Shown in pieces: positions 1-7,976 of a stretch of DNA of 64,000 nucleotides. The notes beneath the pieces are model-generated. The model saw only the letters and a list, made by a program, of their open reading frames with translations, ran no database searches and was not told where the DNA came from. Source of the DNA: Ensifer adhaerens (lineage in GTDB: Bacteria; Pseudomonadota; Alphaproteobacteria; Rhizobiales; Rhizobiaceae); the NCBI RefSeq assembly GCF_013283195.1, contig NZ_JABEKT010000001.1:1338795-1402794 (forward strand), given 5' to 3'. Position 1 is the stretch's first letter, and the number at the start of each line of letters is the position of its first letter. A program made the position numbers and the translations under genes.

Positions 1-1
1 C

Positions 2-667
2 ATCACGCGCGACATGTACGCGAAGATGACCAATGCCTTGACCGTCGCCGGTAGCGATCCGGCCGTTCGCGTCACCGCGTTTCTCGGCACTGACGGCTGC
101 TTTTCCGCCGGCAACGACATGGCCGACTTCCTGGCGTTTGCCATGGGCGGCTCGATGGGTACGGAGGTCATCGATTTTCTGAAGGCTCTCGCGAGCGCGG
201 CCAAGCCGGTCGTCTCCGGTGTCGACGGGCTGGCGATCGGCATCGGCACGACGATCCACCTGCATTGCGATCTGACGATCTCTTCTGCCCGTTCGGTCTT
301 CAAGACGCCCTTCGTCGATCTGGCTCTGGTGCCGGAAGCGGCTTCGAGCCTGATCGCGCCGCGCGTCATGGGCCACCAGCGGGCCTTCGCCCTGCTTGCC
401 GCCGGCGAGCCGCTGGAGGCGCGTGATGCGCTCGAGGCCGGCCTGATCTGGAAGATCGTCGGCCAGGATGCGGTCGAAGACGAGACCCTGTCGCTCGCCG
501 CCCGCCTTGCCAAGAAGCCGCCGGAGGCCCTGCGTATTGCCCGCGATCTCGTGCGCGGCGACCGCAGCGACGTGTTGGCGCGCATCGACGAAGAGGCGAA
601 GCACTTCGCAGCACAGCTGAAAAGCGCCGAGGCGAGGGCGGCCTTTGAAGCCTTCATGCGCCGCTAA
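2..667 (+). CDS. Enoyl-CoA hydratase/isomerase family protein (5' end outside window)
   Basis: Crotonase-fold acyl-CoA enzyme. The reading frame is open to the left edge, so the true start lies outside; the first internal ATG is at 14. Visible family features are FSAGNDMADF (the usual oxyanion-hole FxAGxD segment, here with Asn), the GLAIGIGTTIHLHCD helix, and LVPEAASSL, where crotonases carry the catalytic Glu region. The C-terminal stretch KPPEALRIARDLVRGD is the usual trimerisation helix region. The family hydrates or isomerises enoyl-CoA thioesters, but the substrate cannot be read from sequence. It lies upstream of and parallel to a chemoreceptor, with a long gap between, so it is probably a separate transcription unit. 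Confidence 0.85.
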   Translation: MTRDMYAKMTNALTVAGSDPAVRVTAFLGTDGCFSAGNDMADFLAFAMGGSMGTEVIDFLKALASAAKPVVSGVDGLAIGIGTTIHLHCDLTISSARSVFKTPFVDLALVPEAASSLIAPRVMGHQRAFALLAAGEPLEARDALEAGLIWKIVGQDAVEDETLSLAARLAKKPPEALRIARDLVRGDRSDVLARIDEEAKHFAAQLKSAEARAAFEAFMRR

Positions 668-1007
668 ATCTCTGCCAGACGTCGTTTTCGGCGCCTGAAA
701 TGCAAAGGCGGGGGCGACCTTCTAGCCGTCCCATTGTGAAGATCGCGTTGCTGCCGGCATCCCGAACTCGCATATGTCAATTTTAATCGCTTCTTAAATA
801 GCAAACGCTAGCGTGCGGCGCGATAGGCCTATCCTCACGAGGGTGGCCCCGGCCGCATGAAGCATGGCCGCTTCCGCCTTTTGGCATGTTCAACGTTTTC
901 CCGAGGCTTGCCCCAACCGCCATTCCGGCGGCTGAGCGATGCTGCGCGTGAAAATCATCGAGAGCTCATGTCCGGCGAAGCACGCCGGCCCCTGTTAGGA
1001 GCCCATC
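668..1007 (+). other. Intergenic region upstream of the first chemoreceptor
   Basis: 340 bases without a credible gene. A 129-codon frame beginning at 857 overlaps the chemoreceptor start out of frame and shows no protein features. The region holds an AT-rich segment around 775-800 containing a TTAA-N7-TTAA site, and the TTAGGAG ribosome-binding site just before the TTG start at 1008. Confidence 0.6.
783..797. promoter_or_regulatory. Candidate CtrA full site (TTAA-N7-TTAA)
   Basis: TTAA at 783-786, seven bases, TTAA at 794-797. This is an exact match to the CtrA consensus known from Caulobacter and Sinorhizobium, in the AT-rich part of an otherwise GC-rich intergenic region, about 210 bases upstream of the chemoreceptor start. 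CtrA commonly controls motility and chemotaxis genes in this class. Its action here is inference. Confidence 0.5.
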
Positions 1008-3107
1008 TTGTCCAAGCGATCGAACCTCATGACGCGCATTCTGGTTGCCGCGTCCGGTGTCGTTGTCACCGCCTTCGCCGGCTTTTCCGTCTACATCGAC
1101 AGCCTCCAGTACGACACCACGACGAAGGCCGTCGAAGAAAACATTTCGTCCTCCGGCGATCAGGCGGCACAGAGCGTTGCCAAGTGGCTGAACGGTCGCG
1201 TCACCTTGACGGCGATGGTGGCCGATGCCGCCGGCCGTGCGGCTGACGACGCCGGCGTCCAGCCGATCCTCAAGAACGACGTCCTGACCAGCGAGTTCAT
1301 GTCGACCTATGTCGGCAACGAGGCGGGCAAGTTCATCACCTGGCCTGACAATCCGATGCCCGCCGGCTACGACCCGCGCCAGCGTCCGTGGTACCAGCAG
1401 GCGGTAAAGGCCGACGCGCGCGTCCTCACCGAGCCCTATGTCGACGCCTCGACCGGTGAACTCATCATCAGCGCGGCCATCCCGGTCAAGCGTGACGGCA
1501 AGCTATACGGCGTCGCCGGCAGCGACTTCTCGCTGGAAACACTGGTCTCGATGGTCAAGGGCATCGACGTCGGCGGTGAAGGTTTTGCCTTCCTCGCCAG
1601 CAAGAACGGTCAGATCCTCGTCCACCCGGATTCCAAGCTTGTTACCAAGACGCTTGCCGATGCCTTCCCGATCGACACACCGACGATCAGCTCCGGCATC
1701 ATGAACACCGAACTCGACGGCAAGCCGATGATCGTCAGCTTCGTGCCCGTTCAGGGCCTGCCTTCCGTCGAATGGTATGTCGGCTTCGTGATCGATGCCG
1801 ATGTCGCCTATTCCGCGATCGATCAGTTCCGCATTGCCGCCACCGTCGCGACCATTCTTGCGGTCGGCGTCATGCTCGTCTTCCTTGCAACCTTCCTCAA
1901 CCGTTTGGTCATCCGCCCCGTCACCGACATGACCGGCGCGATGGAAAAGCTCGCTTCGGGCAACCACAACGTCGAAATTCCCGGTGAAGAGCGTACCGAC
2001 CAGATCGGCTCGATGGCTGCTGCCGTCGCCGTCTTCAAGGCCAATGCGGTCGAACGTGCTCGTCTCGAAGACGAAGCGGATGCGAACCGTTCTCTGTCGG
2101 AGCGTGAGCGTCTGGAACGCCAGGCGCGGGATGCGCGTGAGGCAGCCGAAGTGCAGCAGGCCGTCGATGGTCTGGCAACCGGTCTCGGCCGTCTTGCCGA
2201 CGGCGATCTCGCCTACCGCATCGACAATCCCTTCGCCGATCGTCTCGACCGCCTGCGCGCCGACTTCAACAACTCGGTCGCCAAGCTGCACGACACGCTC
2301 TGCGCCGTCGGGGCGAACGCCCGCGGCATCGATGCCGGCGCGACGGAAATCCGCTCGGCGGCCGACGATCTCGCCCGCCGCACCGAGCAACAGGCAGCCT
2401 CCGTCGAAGAGACGGCAGCGGCGCTCGAAGAGATCACCACCACGGTCAAGGACTCCGCCCGCCGCGCCGAGGAAGTCGGCGCGCTGGTCGCCCGCACCCG
2501 CGCCGGTGCGGAAAAGTCCGGCGAGGTCGTCGCCAACGCCGTCGTGGCGATGCATGCGATCGAGAAGTCCTCTGGCGAAATCTCCAACATCATCGGCGTC
2601 ATCGACGACATCGCCTTCCAGACCAACCTCCTGGCGCTGAATGCCGGCGTCGAAGCGGCGCGCGCCGGGGAAGCGGGCAAGGGCTTTGCCGTCGTTGCCC
2701 AGGAAGTGCGTGAGCTGGCGCAGCGTTCGGCCAATGCCGCCAAGGAGATCAAGGCGTTGATCACCACCTCGGGCAACCAGGTGCGCAGCGGCGTGACGCT
2801 GGTCGGCGATACCGGCAAGGCACTGGAAACGATCGTTGCCGAAGTCCAGGAGATCAACAAGCATGTGAGCGCGATCGTCACTGCGACGCGCGAACAGTCG
2901 ACGGGTCTTCAGGAGATCAACACGGCGGTCAACACCATGGACCAGGGCACGCAGCAGAACGCCGCGATGGTGGAAGAGCAGACGGCGGCAAGCCATGGTC
3001 TGGCGTCCGAAGCCGCCTCGCTCAACGCGCTTCTCGCCCAGTTCAACCTCGGCAACACCCAGAGCGCCTACGCGCCGACCGCAGCACCGCGCCGTCGCGC
3101 CGCATAA
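1008..3107 (+). CDS. Methyl-accepting chemotaxis protein, dCache amino-acid-type sensor (McpU-like)
   Basis: Transmembrane chemoreceptor of 699 aa that should signal to CheA/CheW. Order: TM1 (about 9-29), periplasmic dCache domain (about 35-270), TM2 (276-297), HAMP (298-355), then the cytoplasmic methylated helices and the signalling tip [20 protein letters not shown]. The dCache domain carries Y121, R126, W128, Y129, D146 and D173 in the arrangement known for amino-acid-binding dCache receptors, so an amino-acid ligand is predicted. The TTG start is chosen because TTAGGAG sits at the right distance; the next ATG (1029) would cut into TM1. The C-terminus (PRRRAA) has no CheR-docking pentapeptide. 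The second half nearly duplicates the next gene. Confidence 0.93.
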   Translation: MSKRSNLMTRILVAASGVVVTAFAGFSVYIDSLQYDTTTKAVEENISSSGDQAAQSVAKWLNGRVTLTAMVADAAGRAADDAGVQPILKNDVLTSEFMSTYVGNEAGKFITWPDNPMPAGYDPRQRPWYQQAVKADARVLTEPYVDASTGELIISAAIPVKRDGKLYGVAGSDFSLETLVSMVKGIDVGGEGFAFLASKNGQILVHPDSKLVTKTLADAFPIDTPTISSGIMNTELDGKPMIVSFVPVQGLPSVEWYVGFVIDADVAYSAIDQFRIAATVATILAVGVMLVFLATFLNRLVIRPVTDMTGAMEKLASGNHNVEIPGEERTDQIGSMAAAVAVFKANAVERARLEDEADANRSLSERERLERQARDAREAAEVQQAVDGLATGLGRLADGDLAYRIDNPFADRLDRLRADFNNSVAKLHDTLCAVGANARGIDAGATEIRSAADDLARRTEQQAASVEETAAALEEITTTVKDSARRAEEVGALVARTRAGAEKSGEVVANAVVAMHAIEKSSGEISNIIGVIDDIAFQTNLLALNAGVEAARAGEAGKGFAVVAQEVRELAQRSANAAKEIKALITTSGNQVRSGVTLVGDTGKALETIVAEVQEINKHVSAIVTATREQSTGLQEINTAVNTMDQGTQQNAAMVEEQTAASHGLASEAASLNALLAQFNLGNTQSAYAPTAAPRRRAA
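2064..2479 (+). repeat. Near-identical block shared with the neighbouring chemoreceptor (copy 1)
   Basis: 416 bp, matching 4618-5033 base for base except one silent change (T at 2093, G at 4647). Beyond 2479 the two genes remain homologous but differ at many third positions; upstream of 2064 they are unrelated. The block covers the second HAMP-like linker and the first half of the signalling coiled coil. Confidence 0.9.
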
Positions 3108-3130
3108 TAAAACATCCTGGATGCGAAATG

Positions 3131-3160
3131 AGACCCGGGGCACAACCCCGGGTCTTTGCG
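3131..3160 (+). terminator. Intrinsic terminator after first chemoreceptor
   Basis: Perfect 10-bp stem AGACCCGGGG / CCCCGGGTCT with loop CACAA, followed by a T-rich run (TTGCGTTTT), 23 bases after the stop codon. Confidence 0.75.
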
Positions 3161-3444
3161 TTTTGACGCCGCTTCTCGAAAATCCAGCGCGGAAACCGTA
3201 ATTCGTTGTTCGAACTCTGCTTTTTTACGTTTTGATAAAGTGTCGGGGCCTACCGTCCGATTGCCGCGAAATGACTTCGCACCGCACATCCGCCGATCGG
3301 GTCCATCTCCTGAAAACGCCTCAGGACCGCCGCGCTGTGTTCCAGACACCTGCCTCACGCTGCGCGTGTTTTGGCTTTTCCATCACGCGTTCGAAGTTTG
3401 CTCGTGATCCGCTTTTCAAGCGATCGCGCGAAGGGAGACGAACG
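3161..3444 (+). other. Intergenic region between tandem chemoreceptors
   Basis: The gap between the two receptor genes is 337 bases including the terminator at 3131-3160. I see no gene, no CtrA full site and no clear repeat. The frame upstream of 3445 stays open back to 3232 but has no ribosome-binding site and would add a signal-less arginine/histidine-rich extension ahead of TM1, so I treat it as non-coding. Confidence 0.5.
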
Positions 3445-5655
3445 GTGATTCTTAAGACTGCGACCGCACGCAACATGTTTGCCATCGTAATGACTGGCCT
3501 TTTGACCTGTATGGTCACGGCTGCCATCGTGTTCTGGCTATCCTACCAGCAGCTAAAAGAGCGCAGCATCGCGGAGATGACCAACGCCGCCTATGCAAGT
3601 GCTGCCAATGTCGAAGCGAGGTTCGCAGAGACGAAGACGCTCGCCAGCAACATGCGCTCCGCCCTCTACGCCATGAAGGACAGTGGCACCGCATCTCGCG
3701 AAGGTACGGTCGCACTGCTGAAGACGCTGATCGGCGACAACCCTCTGGCCGTCGGCCTCAGCACCGCCTGGGAGCCAAACGCCTTCGACGGCAAGGATGC
3801 GGAATATGTCGGCAAGCCGGGCCATGACGCCAGCGGTCGCTTTATCCCCTACATCGCGCGCTCCGGCGACCAGATCGTCCACGAGGCGCTGATCGACTAC
3901 GACAAGCCGGGCGCGGGTGACTACTATCAGGTTCCCAAGAAGACCGGCCTTGACATGATCACCGAGCCCTACTTCTACAAGATCAACGGCCAGGACGTGC
4001 TGATGACGTCGATCATGGTGCCGCTGAAGCTCGACAATGCCTTCGTTGGCGTCGATGGCGTCGACATGGCGCTTGGCCAGCTCTCCAAGGAGCTTGGCAA
4101 GCTGGCGCCGTTCGGTACCGGTTTCGTTTCGCTGGTCAGCCAGGGCGGCAGCATCATCAGCCACCCTGACGAGAAATTCCTCGGTAAATCGCTGAAGGAC
4201 ACCGGGCTCGATGCCGGCGGCTGGGGGCAGCTTCTGGGCAAGACCGAGCATGCGCTCGAACTCACCCATACGGATGGCTCGGTGCATATCGCCGTTGCCG
4301 TGCCAGTCAAGCTTCTGCCGGATACGACCTGGTACGTCGTGGTATCGGTGCCGCAGGCGACCGTGTTTGCCGGTCTCTCGCAGCTTGCAATGATCTCCGT
4401 CGCGGTTATCGCCGTCGCAGCGCTGATCATGATCCTGGTCGGCTGGACGCTCGCCACCCGCTTCCGCAAGCGCGTTGCAGCGGTCATCGGCGTCACCGGT
4501 GAAATCGCTGCCGGCAAGACCGATGTCGACCTGTCGGAAGCAGAACGCAAGGACGAGATCGGTGATCTCGCCCGTTCATTGCAGGTCTTGCGTGATGCGA
4601 CCATCGCCAAGCTCAAGCTCGAAGACGAAGCGGATGCGAACCGTTCGCTGTCGGAGCGTGAGCGTCTGGAACGCCAGGCGCGGGATGCGCGTGAGGCAGC
4701 CGAAGTGCAGCAGGCCGTCGATGGTCTGGCAACCGGTCTCGGCCGTCTTGCCGACGGCGATCTCGCCTACCGCATCGACAATCCCTTCGCCGATCGTCTC
4801 GACCGCCTGCGCGCCGACTTCAACAACTCGGTCGCCAAGCTGCACGACACGCTCTGCGCCGTCGGGGCGAACGCCCGCGGCATCGATGCCGGCGCGACGG
4901 AAATCCGCTCGGCGGCCGACGATCTCGCCCGCCGCACCGAGCAACAGGCAGCCTCCGTCGAAGAGACGGCAGCGGCGCTCGAAGAGATCACCACCACGGT
5001 CAAGGACTCCGCCCGCCGCGCCGAGGAAGTCGGTTCGCTGGTCGCCCGCACCCGGGCTGGTGCCGAAAAGTCCGGCGAGGTCGTTGCCAACGCCGTCGAT
5101 GCGATGCACGCCATCGAGAAGTCCTCGGGTGAAATCTCCAACATCATCGGCGTCATCGACGAGATCGCCTTCCAGACCAACCTTTTGGCACTGAATGCCG
5201 GCGTCGAGGCGGCGCGGGCAGGCGATGCGGGCCGCGGCTTTGCTGTCGTCGCGCAGGAAGTACGCGAACTTGCTCAGCGCTCGGCCAATGCCGCCAAGGA
5301 GATCAAGGCGCTGATCACCACCTCGGGCAAACAGGTGCGCAGCGGCGTGACGCTGGTCGGCGATACCGGCAAGGCGCTGCAGACGATCGTTGCCGAGGTC
5401 CAGGAGATCAACAAGCATGTGAGCGCGATCGTGACCGCGACGCGAGAGCAATCGACCGGTCTTCAAGAGATCAACACGGCGGTCAACACCATGGACCAGG
5501 GCACCCAGCAGAACGCGGCGATGGTGGAAGAGCAGACGGCGGCAAGCCATGGCCTTGCCTCCGAAGCAGCTTCGCTCAACGCGCTTCTTGCCCAGTTCAA
5601 CCTCGGCAACACCCAGAGCGCCCATGCGCCGGCGCCCCGTCGTCGCGCGGCGTAA
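3445..5655 (+). CDS. Methyl-accepting chemotaxis protein, dCache sensor of different ligand class
   Basis: Chemoreceptor of 736 aa. The GTG start at 3445 is preceded by AAGGGAG seven bases away and puts TM1 at residues 12-33. The periplasmic dCache domain spans about 35-305, TM2 312-335 and HAMP 336-390. The cytoplasmic part is a near copy of the upstream receptor, including the signalling tip. The sensor domain is unrelated in detail: the amino-acid motif of the first receptor (Y-x4-R-x-WY) is absent, replaced by a [10 protein letters not shown] segment (159-168) and W109, so another ligand is likely. No CheR pentapeptide (ends PRRRAA). Tandem duplication followed by sensor replacement or gene conversion is the simplest history. 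Confidence 0.92.
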   Translation: MILKTATARNMFAIVMTGLLTCMVTAAIVFWLSYQQLKERSIAEMTNAAYASAANVEARFAETKTLASNMRSALYAMKDSGTASREGTVALLKTLIGDNPLAVGLSTAWEPNAFDGKDAEYVGKPGHDASGRFIPYIARSGDQIVHEALIDYDKPGAGDYYQVPKKTGLDMITEPYFYKINGQDVLMTSIMVPLKLDNAFVGVDGVDMALGQLSKELGKLAPFGTGFVSLVSQGGSIISHPDEKFLGKSLKDTGLDAGGWGQLLGKTEHALELTHTDGSVHIAVAVPVKLLPDTTWYVVVSVPQATVFAGLSQLAMISVAVIAVAALIMILVGWTLATRFRKRVAAVIGVTGEIAAGKTDVDLSEAERKDEIGDLARSLQVLRDATIAKLKLEDEADANRSLSERERLERQARDAREAAEVQQAVDGLATGLGRLADGDLAYRIDNPFADRLDRLRADFNNSVAKLHDTLCAVGANARGIDAGATEIRSAADDLARRTEQQAASVEETAAALEEITTTVKDSARRAEEVGSLVARTRAGAEKSGEVVANAVDAMHAIEKSSGEISNIIGVIDEIAFQTNLLALNAGVEAARAGDAGRGFAVVAQEVRELAQRSANAAKEIKALITTSGKQVRSGVTLVGDTGKALQTIVAEVQEINKHVSAIVTATREQSTGLQEINTAVNTMDQGTQQNAAMVEEQTAASHGLASEAASLNALLAQFNLGNTQSAHAPAPRRRAA
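4618..5033 (+). repeat. Near-identical block shared with the neighbouring chemoreceptor (copy 2)
   Basis: Second copy of the 416-bp block at 2064-2479, offset 2554 bases, with one silent mismatch. The right-hand boundary is abrupt: at codons coding GAL versus GSL the silent differences resume. Confidence 0.9.
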
Positions 5656-5680
5656 CGCTGCGATATCGGCACGAACAATG

Positions 5681-5710
5681 AGAAAAGGCCCGGAGATCCG
5701 GGCCTTTTCT
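5681..5710. terminator. Bidirectional terminator between convergent genes
   Basis: 13-bp perfect stem AGAAAAGGCCCGG / CCGGGCCTTTTCT with loop AGAT. T-rich flanks on both strands serve the rightward chemoreceptor and the leftward RNA methyltransferase. The right arm overlaps the methyltransferase stop codon (5709-5711). Confidence 0.8.
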
Positions 5711-6959
5711 ATTTCTCCAATGTGGCAACGGCCTCGACATGGGCCGACCAGAGGAACTGGTCGATCGGCGTGACCGAGGTGATGCGGTAGCCGGCGGCAA
5801 CGAGGATTGCGAGATCGCGCGCAAGCGTGATCGGATTGCAGGAGACGGCGACGACCTTCTTGACGCCGGAGCGGGCAATCTCCTGACACTGCACGTCGGC
5901 ACCGGCGCGCGGCGGGTCGAAGACGATGGCGTCGTAGACCTTCAGCTCCTGCGCCATCAGCGGCCGGCGGAAGAGATCGCGTTTTTCGATCGTAACCGGC
6001 TTCAGCCCTTGCGTGTTGCGGGCGGCAAAGTCGAGCGCCTTCAGCGCCTTGTCTTCGCCTTCGACTGCATGCACCCGGGCCTTGCGGGCCAGGCGAAGGG
6101 CGAATGTGCCACTGCCGGCGAAGAGGTCGGCGACACGCTTCGCCTTGCCGATGTGATCGAGCACGAGGGCAGCCATCGCCTCTTCGGCCGCAAGCGTCGC
6201 CTGGGTGAAGCCGCCGGGGGGCGGCGAGACGGAGACACCACCGAATTCGATGATTGGCTTGGTCGGCTCGACGATGATCTCGCCATTGAGGCTGACGCGG
6301 GCGATGCCGCGTTCGCCAAGAACCGTCTCGACCGTGCGCCGGCGTTCGCGGTCGCCAAATCCCTTGATGCCATCGACCGAGAGGTCGAGGCCCGAAAGCG
6401 TTTCGAGAACGGTGATGCGGAACGGCTCGGCGTTGACCGCCATGGCCGCGCCGATCTTGCTGATGGTGGCGAGCCGCGAGATGATGCCGGGGCTCGCGAC
6501 GGGACATTCCGAAATCGCGACGATGTGGTGGCTTTCCGCCTGGTTGAAGCCGAGAAGCAGGTCCTTTTCGGTCTTGCGGGCGGTGAAGACGGCGCGGCGG
6601 CGTTCGCCCGGATGGGCTGTGATCAGCGGCGCGACGTCCGGCTTCAAGCCCTTAGACTTCAGGGCGTTGATCACCAGGTCGCGCTTGAACGTCTGATAGA
6701 GGGGATCGCCGGCATGCTGCAGCGTGCAGCCGCCGCAGGTGCCGTTCTCGCCATCCGGGCCGAAGTGCCGACAGTGCGGCTCGACCCTATCCGGCGATGC
6801 TTCGCGCAGCGAGATCAGCGTGCCGTGGGACTTGTTGACCGCAAGGGCAGCACTTTCGCCCGGCAGAGTAAAGGGTGCGTAGACCGGACCGTCTTCGGTC
6901 TCGGCGATGCCGTCGCCCTGCGCGCCGAGGCGGGCGATCGTCAGGGTCTGCGTGCTCAT
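5709..6959 (-). CDS. 23S rRNA (uracil-5-)-methyltransferase, RlmD/RumA family
   Basis: SAM-dependent RNA uracil-C5 methyltransferase of 416 aa. An N-terminal TRAM-like beta-barrel is followed by a four-cysteine Fe-S cluster site (C63, C75, C78, C152), the SAM-binding motif LFAGSGTF (279-286), FDPPRAG (347-353), and the catalytic Cys in SCNP (C374). A general-base Glu is expected near the C-terminus (HVEAVATLE). The family methylates U747 or U1939 of 23S rRNA or a tRNA uridine; which one cannot be decided here. Its start overlaps the end of tlyA by 4 bases (ATGA), so the two are probably translated as a coupled pair. Confidence 0.9.
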   Translation of the reverse strand: MSTQTLTIARLGAQGDGIAETEDGPVYAPFTLPGESAALAVNKSHGTLISLREASPDRVEPHCRHFGPDGENGTCGGCTLQHAGDPLYQTFKRDLVINALKSKGLKPDVAPLITAHPGERRRAVFTARKTEKDLLLGFNQAESHHIVAISECPVASPGIISRLATISKIGAAMAVNAEPFRITVLETLSGLDLSVDGIKGFGDRERRRTVETVLGERGIARVSLNGEIIVEPTKPIIEFGGVSVSPPPGGFTQATLAAEEAMAALVLDHIGKAKRVADLFAGSGTFALRLARKARVHAVEGEDKALKALDFAARNTQGLKPVTIEKRDLFRRPLMAQELKVYDAIVFDPPRAGADVQCQEIARSGVKKVVAVSCNPITLARDLAILVAAGYRITSVTPIDQFLWSAHVEAVATLEK

Positions 6960-7726
6960 GGCTTTTTCCCGGCCAGCAGGAATTCGACGTTGCCGTCACC
7001 GCCTGCAATTGGGGAGGGGATGAGGCCAAGGCTTTGCCAGCCCATGTCTTCGACCAGCCAGCGCTCAAGTTCGGCGGCAACAGCGGGTGCGCTGTCGGGA
7101 TCCTTCAAGAGGCCCGCCTTGCTGATCGCATCGCGGCCGGCCTCGAACTGCGGTTTGACAAGCAGGATGCAGTGCGCGCCGGACAGCGCCATTTCGAGTG
7201 CCGGCGGCAAGGCGAGCTTCAAGGAAATGAAGGACACATCGGAAACGATGAAGGTGACGTCGCGGTTGTCGATGTCGTCCTCGGTCATCGCCCGGGCGTT
7301 GAGGCCCTCGATGCTGGTAACGCGCGGATCGCTCTCGATGCGCGGATGGATCTGGCCATGGCCGACATCGATTGCAACCACATGCTCGGCGCCGCGCTTC
7401 AACAGCACCTCTGTGAAGCCGCCGGTCGAGGCGCCGATATCGACACAGCTATCGCCTGAGGGATCGAGCCCGAAATGATCGAGCGCTGCGGCAAGCTTCA
7501 GCGCGGCGCGCGAAACATAATCCTGCGCCGGATCGTCGATGGTGATGGTCACGCTTTCGGCAAAAGCCAGGGATGGCTTGGTGACCGTGCGGCCGTCTAC
7601 CTTGACGGTGCCGCGCTGGATCGCGTCGCGCGCACGGGCGCGGCTGGCGACCAGTCCCGTGTTGAGCAGCAACTGGTCCAGGCGGACCCTGTTCTTGTGT
7701 TCTTCATTCTGACGATCTTCTGACAT
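6956..7726 (-). CDS. tlyA: TlyA family rRNA 2'-O-methyltransferase / hemolysin-like
   Basis: 256-aa protein with an N-terminal S4 RNA-binding domain (RLDQLLLNTGLVASRARARD) and a C-terminal FtsJ/RrmJ-type methyltransferase fold (VDIGASTGGFTEVLL is motif I; LLVKPQFEAG carries the catalytic Lys region). TlyA proteins 2'-O-methylate 16S and/or 23S rRNA cytidines; the hemolysin name is historical. The start is placed at MSEDRQ (7726), preceded by GAGAGG; the frame extends further upstream but that part is arginine-rich without domain similarity. It is normally downstream of dxs in this order; here a chemoreceptor on the other strand lies between them. Confidence 0.9.
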   Translation of the reverse strand: MSEDRQNEEHKNRVRLDQLLLNTGLVASRARARDAIQRGTVKVDGRTVTKPSLAFAESVTITIDDPAQDYVSRAALKLAAALDHFGLDPSGDSCVDIGASTGGFTEVLLKRGAEHVVAIDVGHGQIHPRIESDPRVTSIEGLNARAMTEDDIDNRDVTFIVSDVSFISLKLALPPALEMALSGAHCILLVKPQFEAGRDAISKAGLLKDPDSAPAVAAELERWLVEDMGWQSLGLIPSPIAGGDGNVEFLLAGKKP

Positions 7727-7976
7727 GTGCCTCTCATGGCGGCTTGCTGGCCTTATGGCAAGCCCCTTCGCTGTCAAGCGAGCTTTGCGGCGGGAAAGAC
7801 GCAGCAATAAAGACCCCCAAGAAAACCGGCTAATATTCACGCCTCCTTAAATGATGCGTGGCAATTTCACCAAATGTCGCAACCTGCATGAAGCAGGATC
7901 TCCGCCCCTTAATCGGACCTCCCGACACATCTGATCATCCCTCGACCTGACGCCGTCTGGCGCAAGGAGTTTCCGC

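Noticed and set aside
1503-3143. Long leftward open frames opposite the chemoreceptor genes (also 4576-6507)
   Set aside because: They are mirror images of real GC-rich coding sequence, lack ribosome-binding sites and resemble no family.
5739-7478. 579-codon rightward frame opposite rlmD and tlyA
   Set aside because: The opposite-strand methyltransferases show full sets of catalytic motifs; this frame has none.
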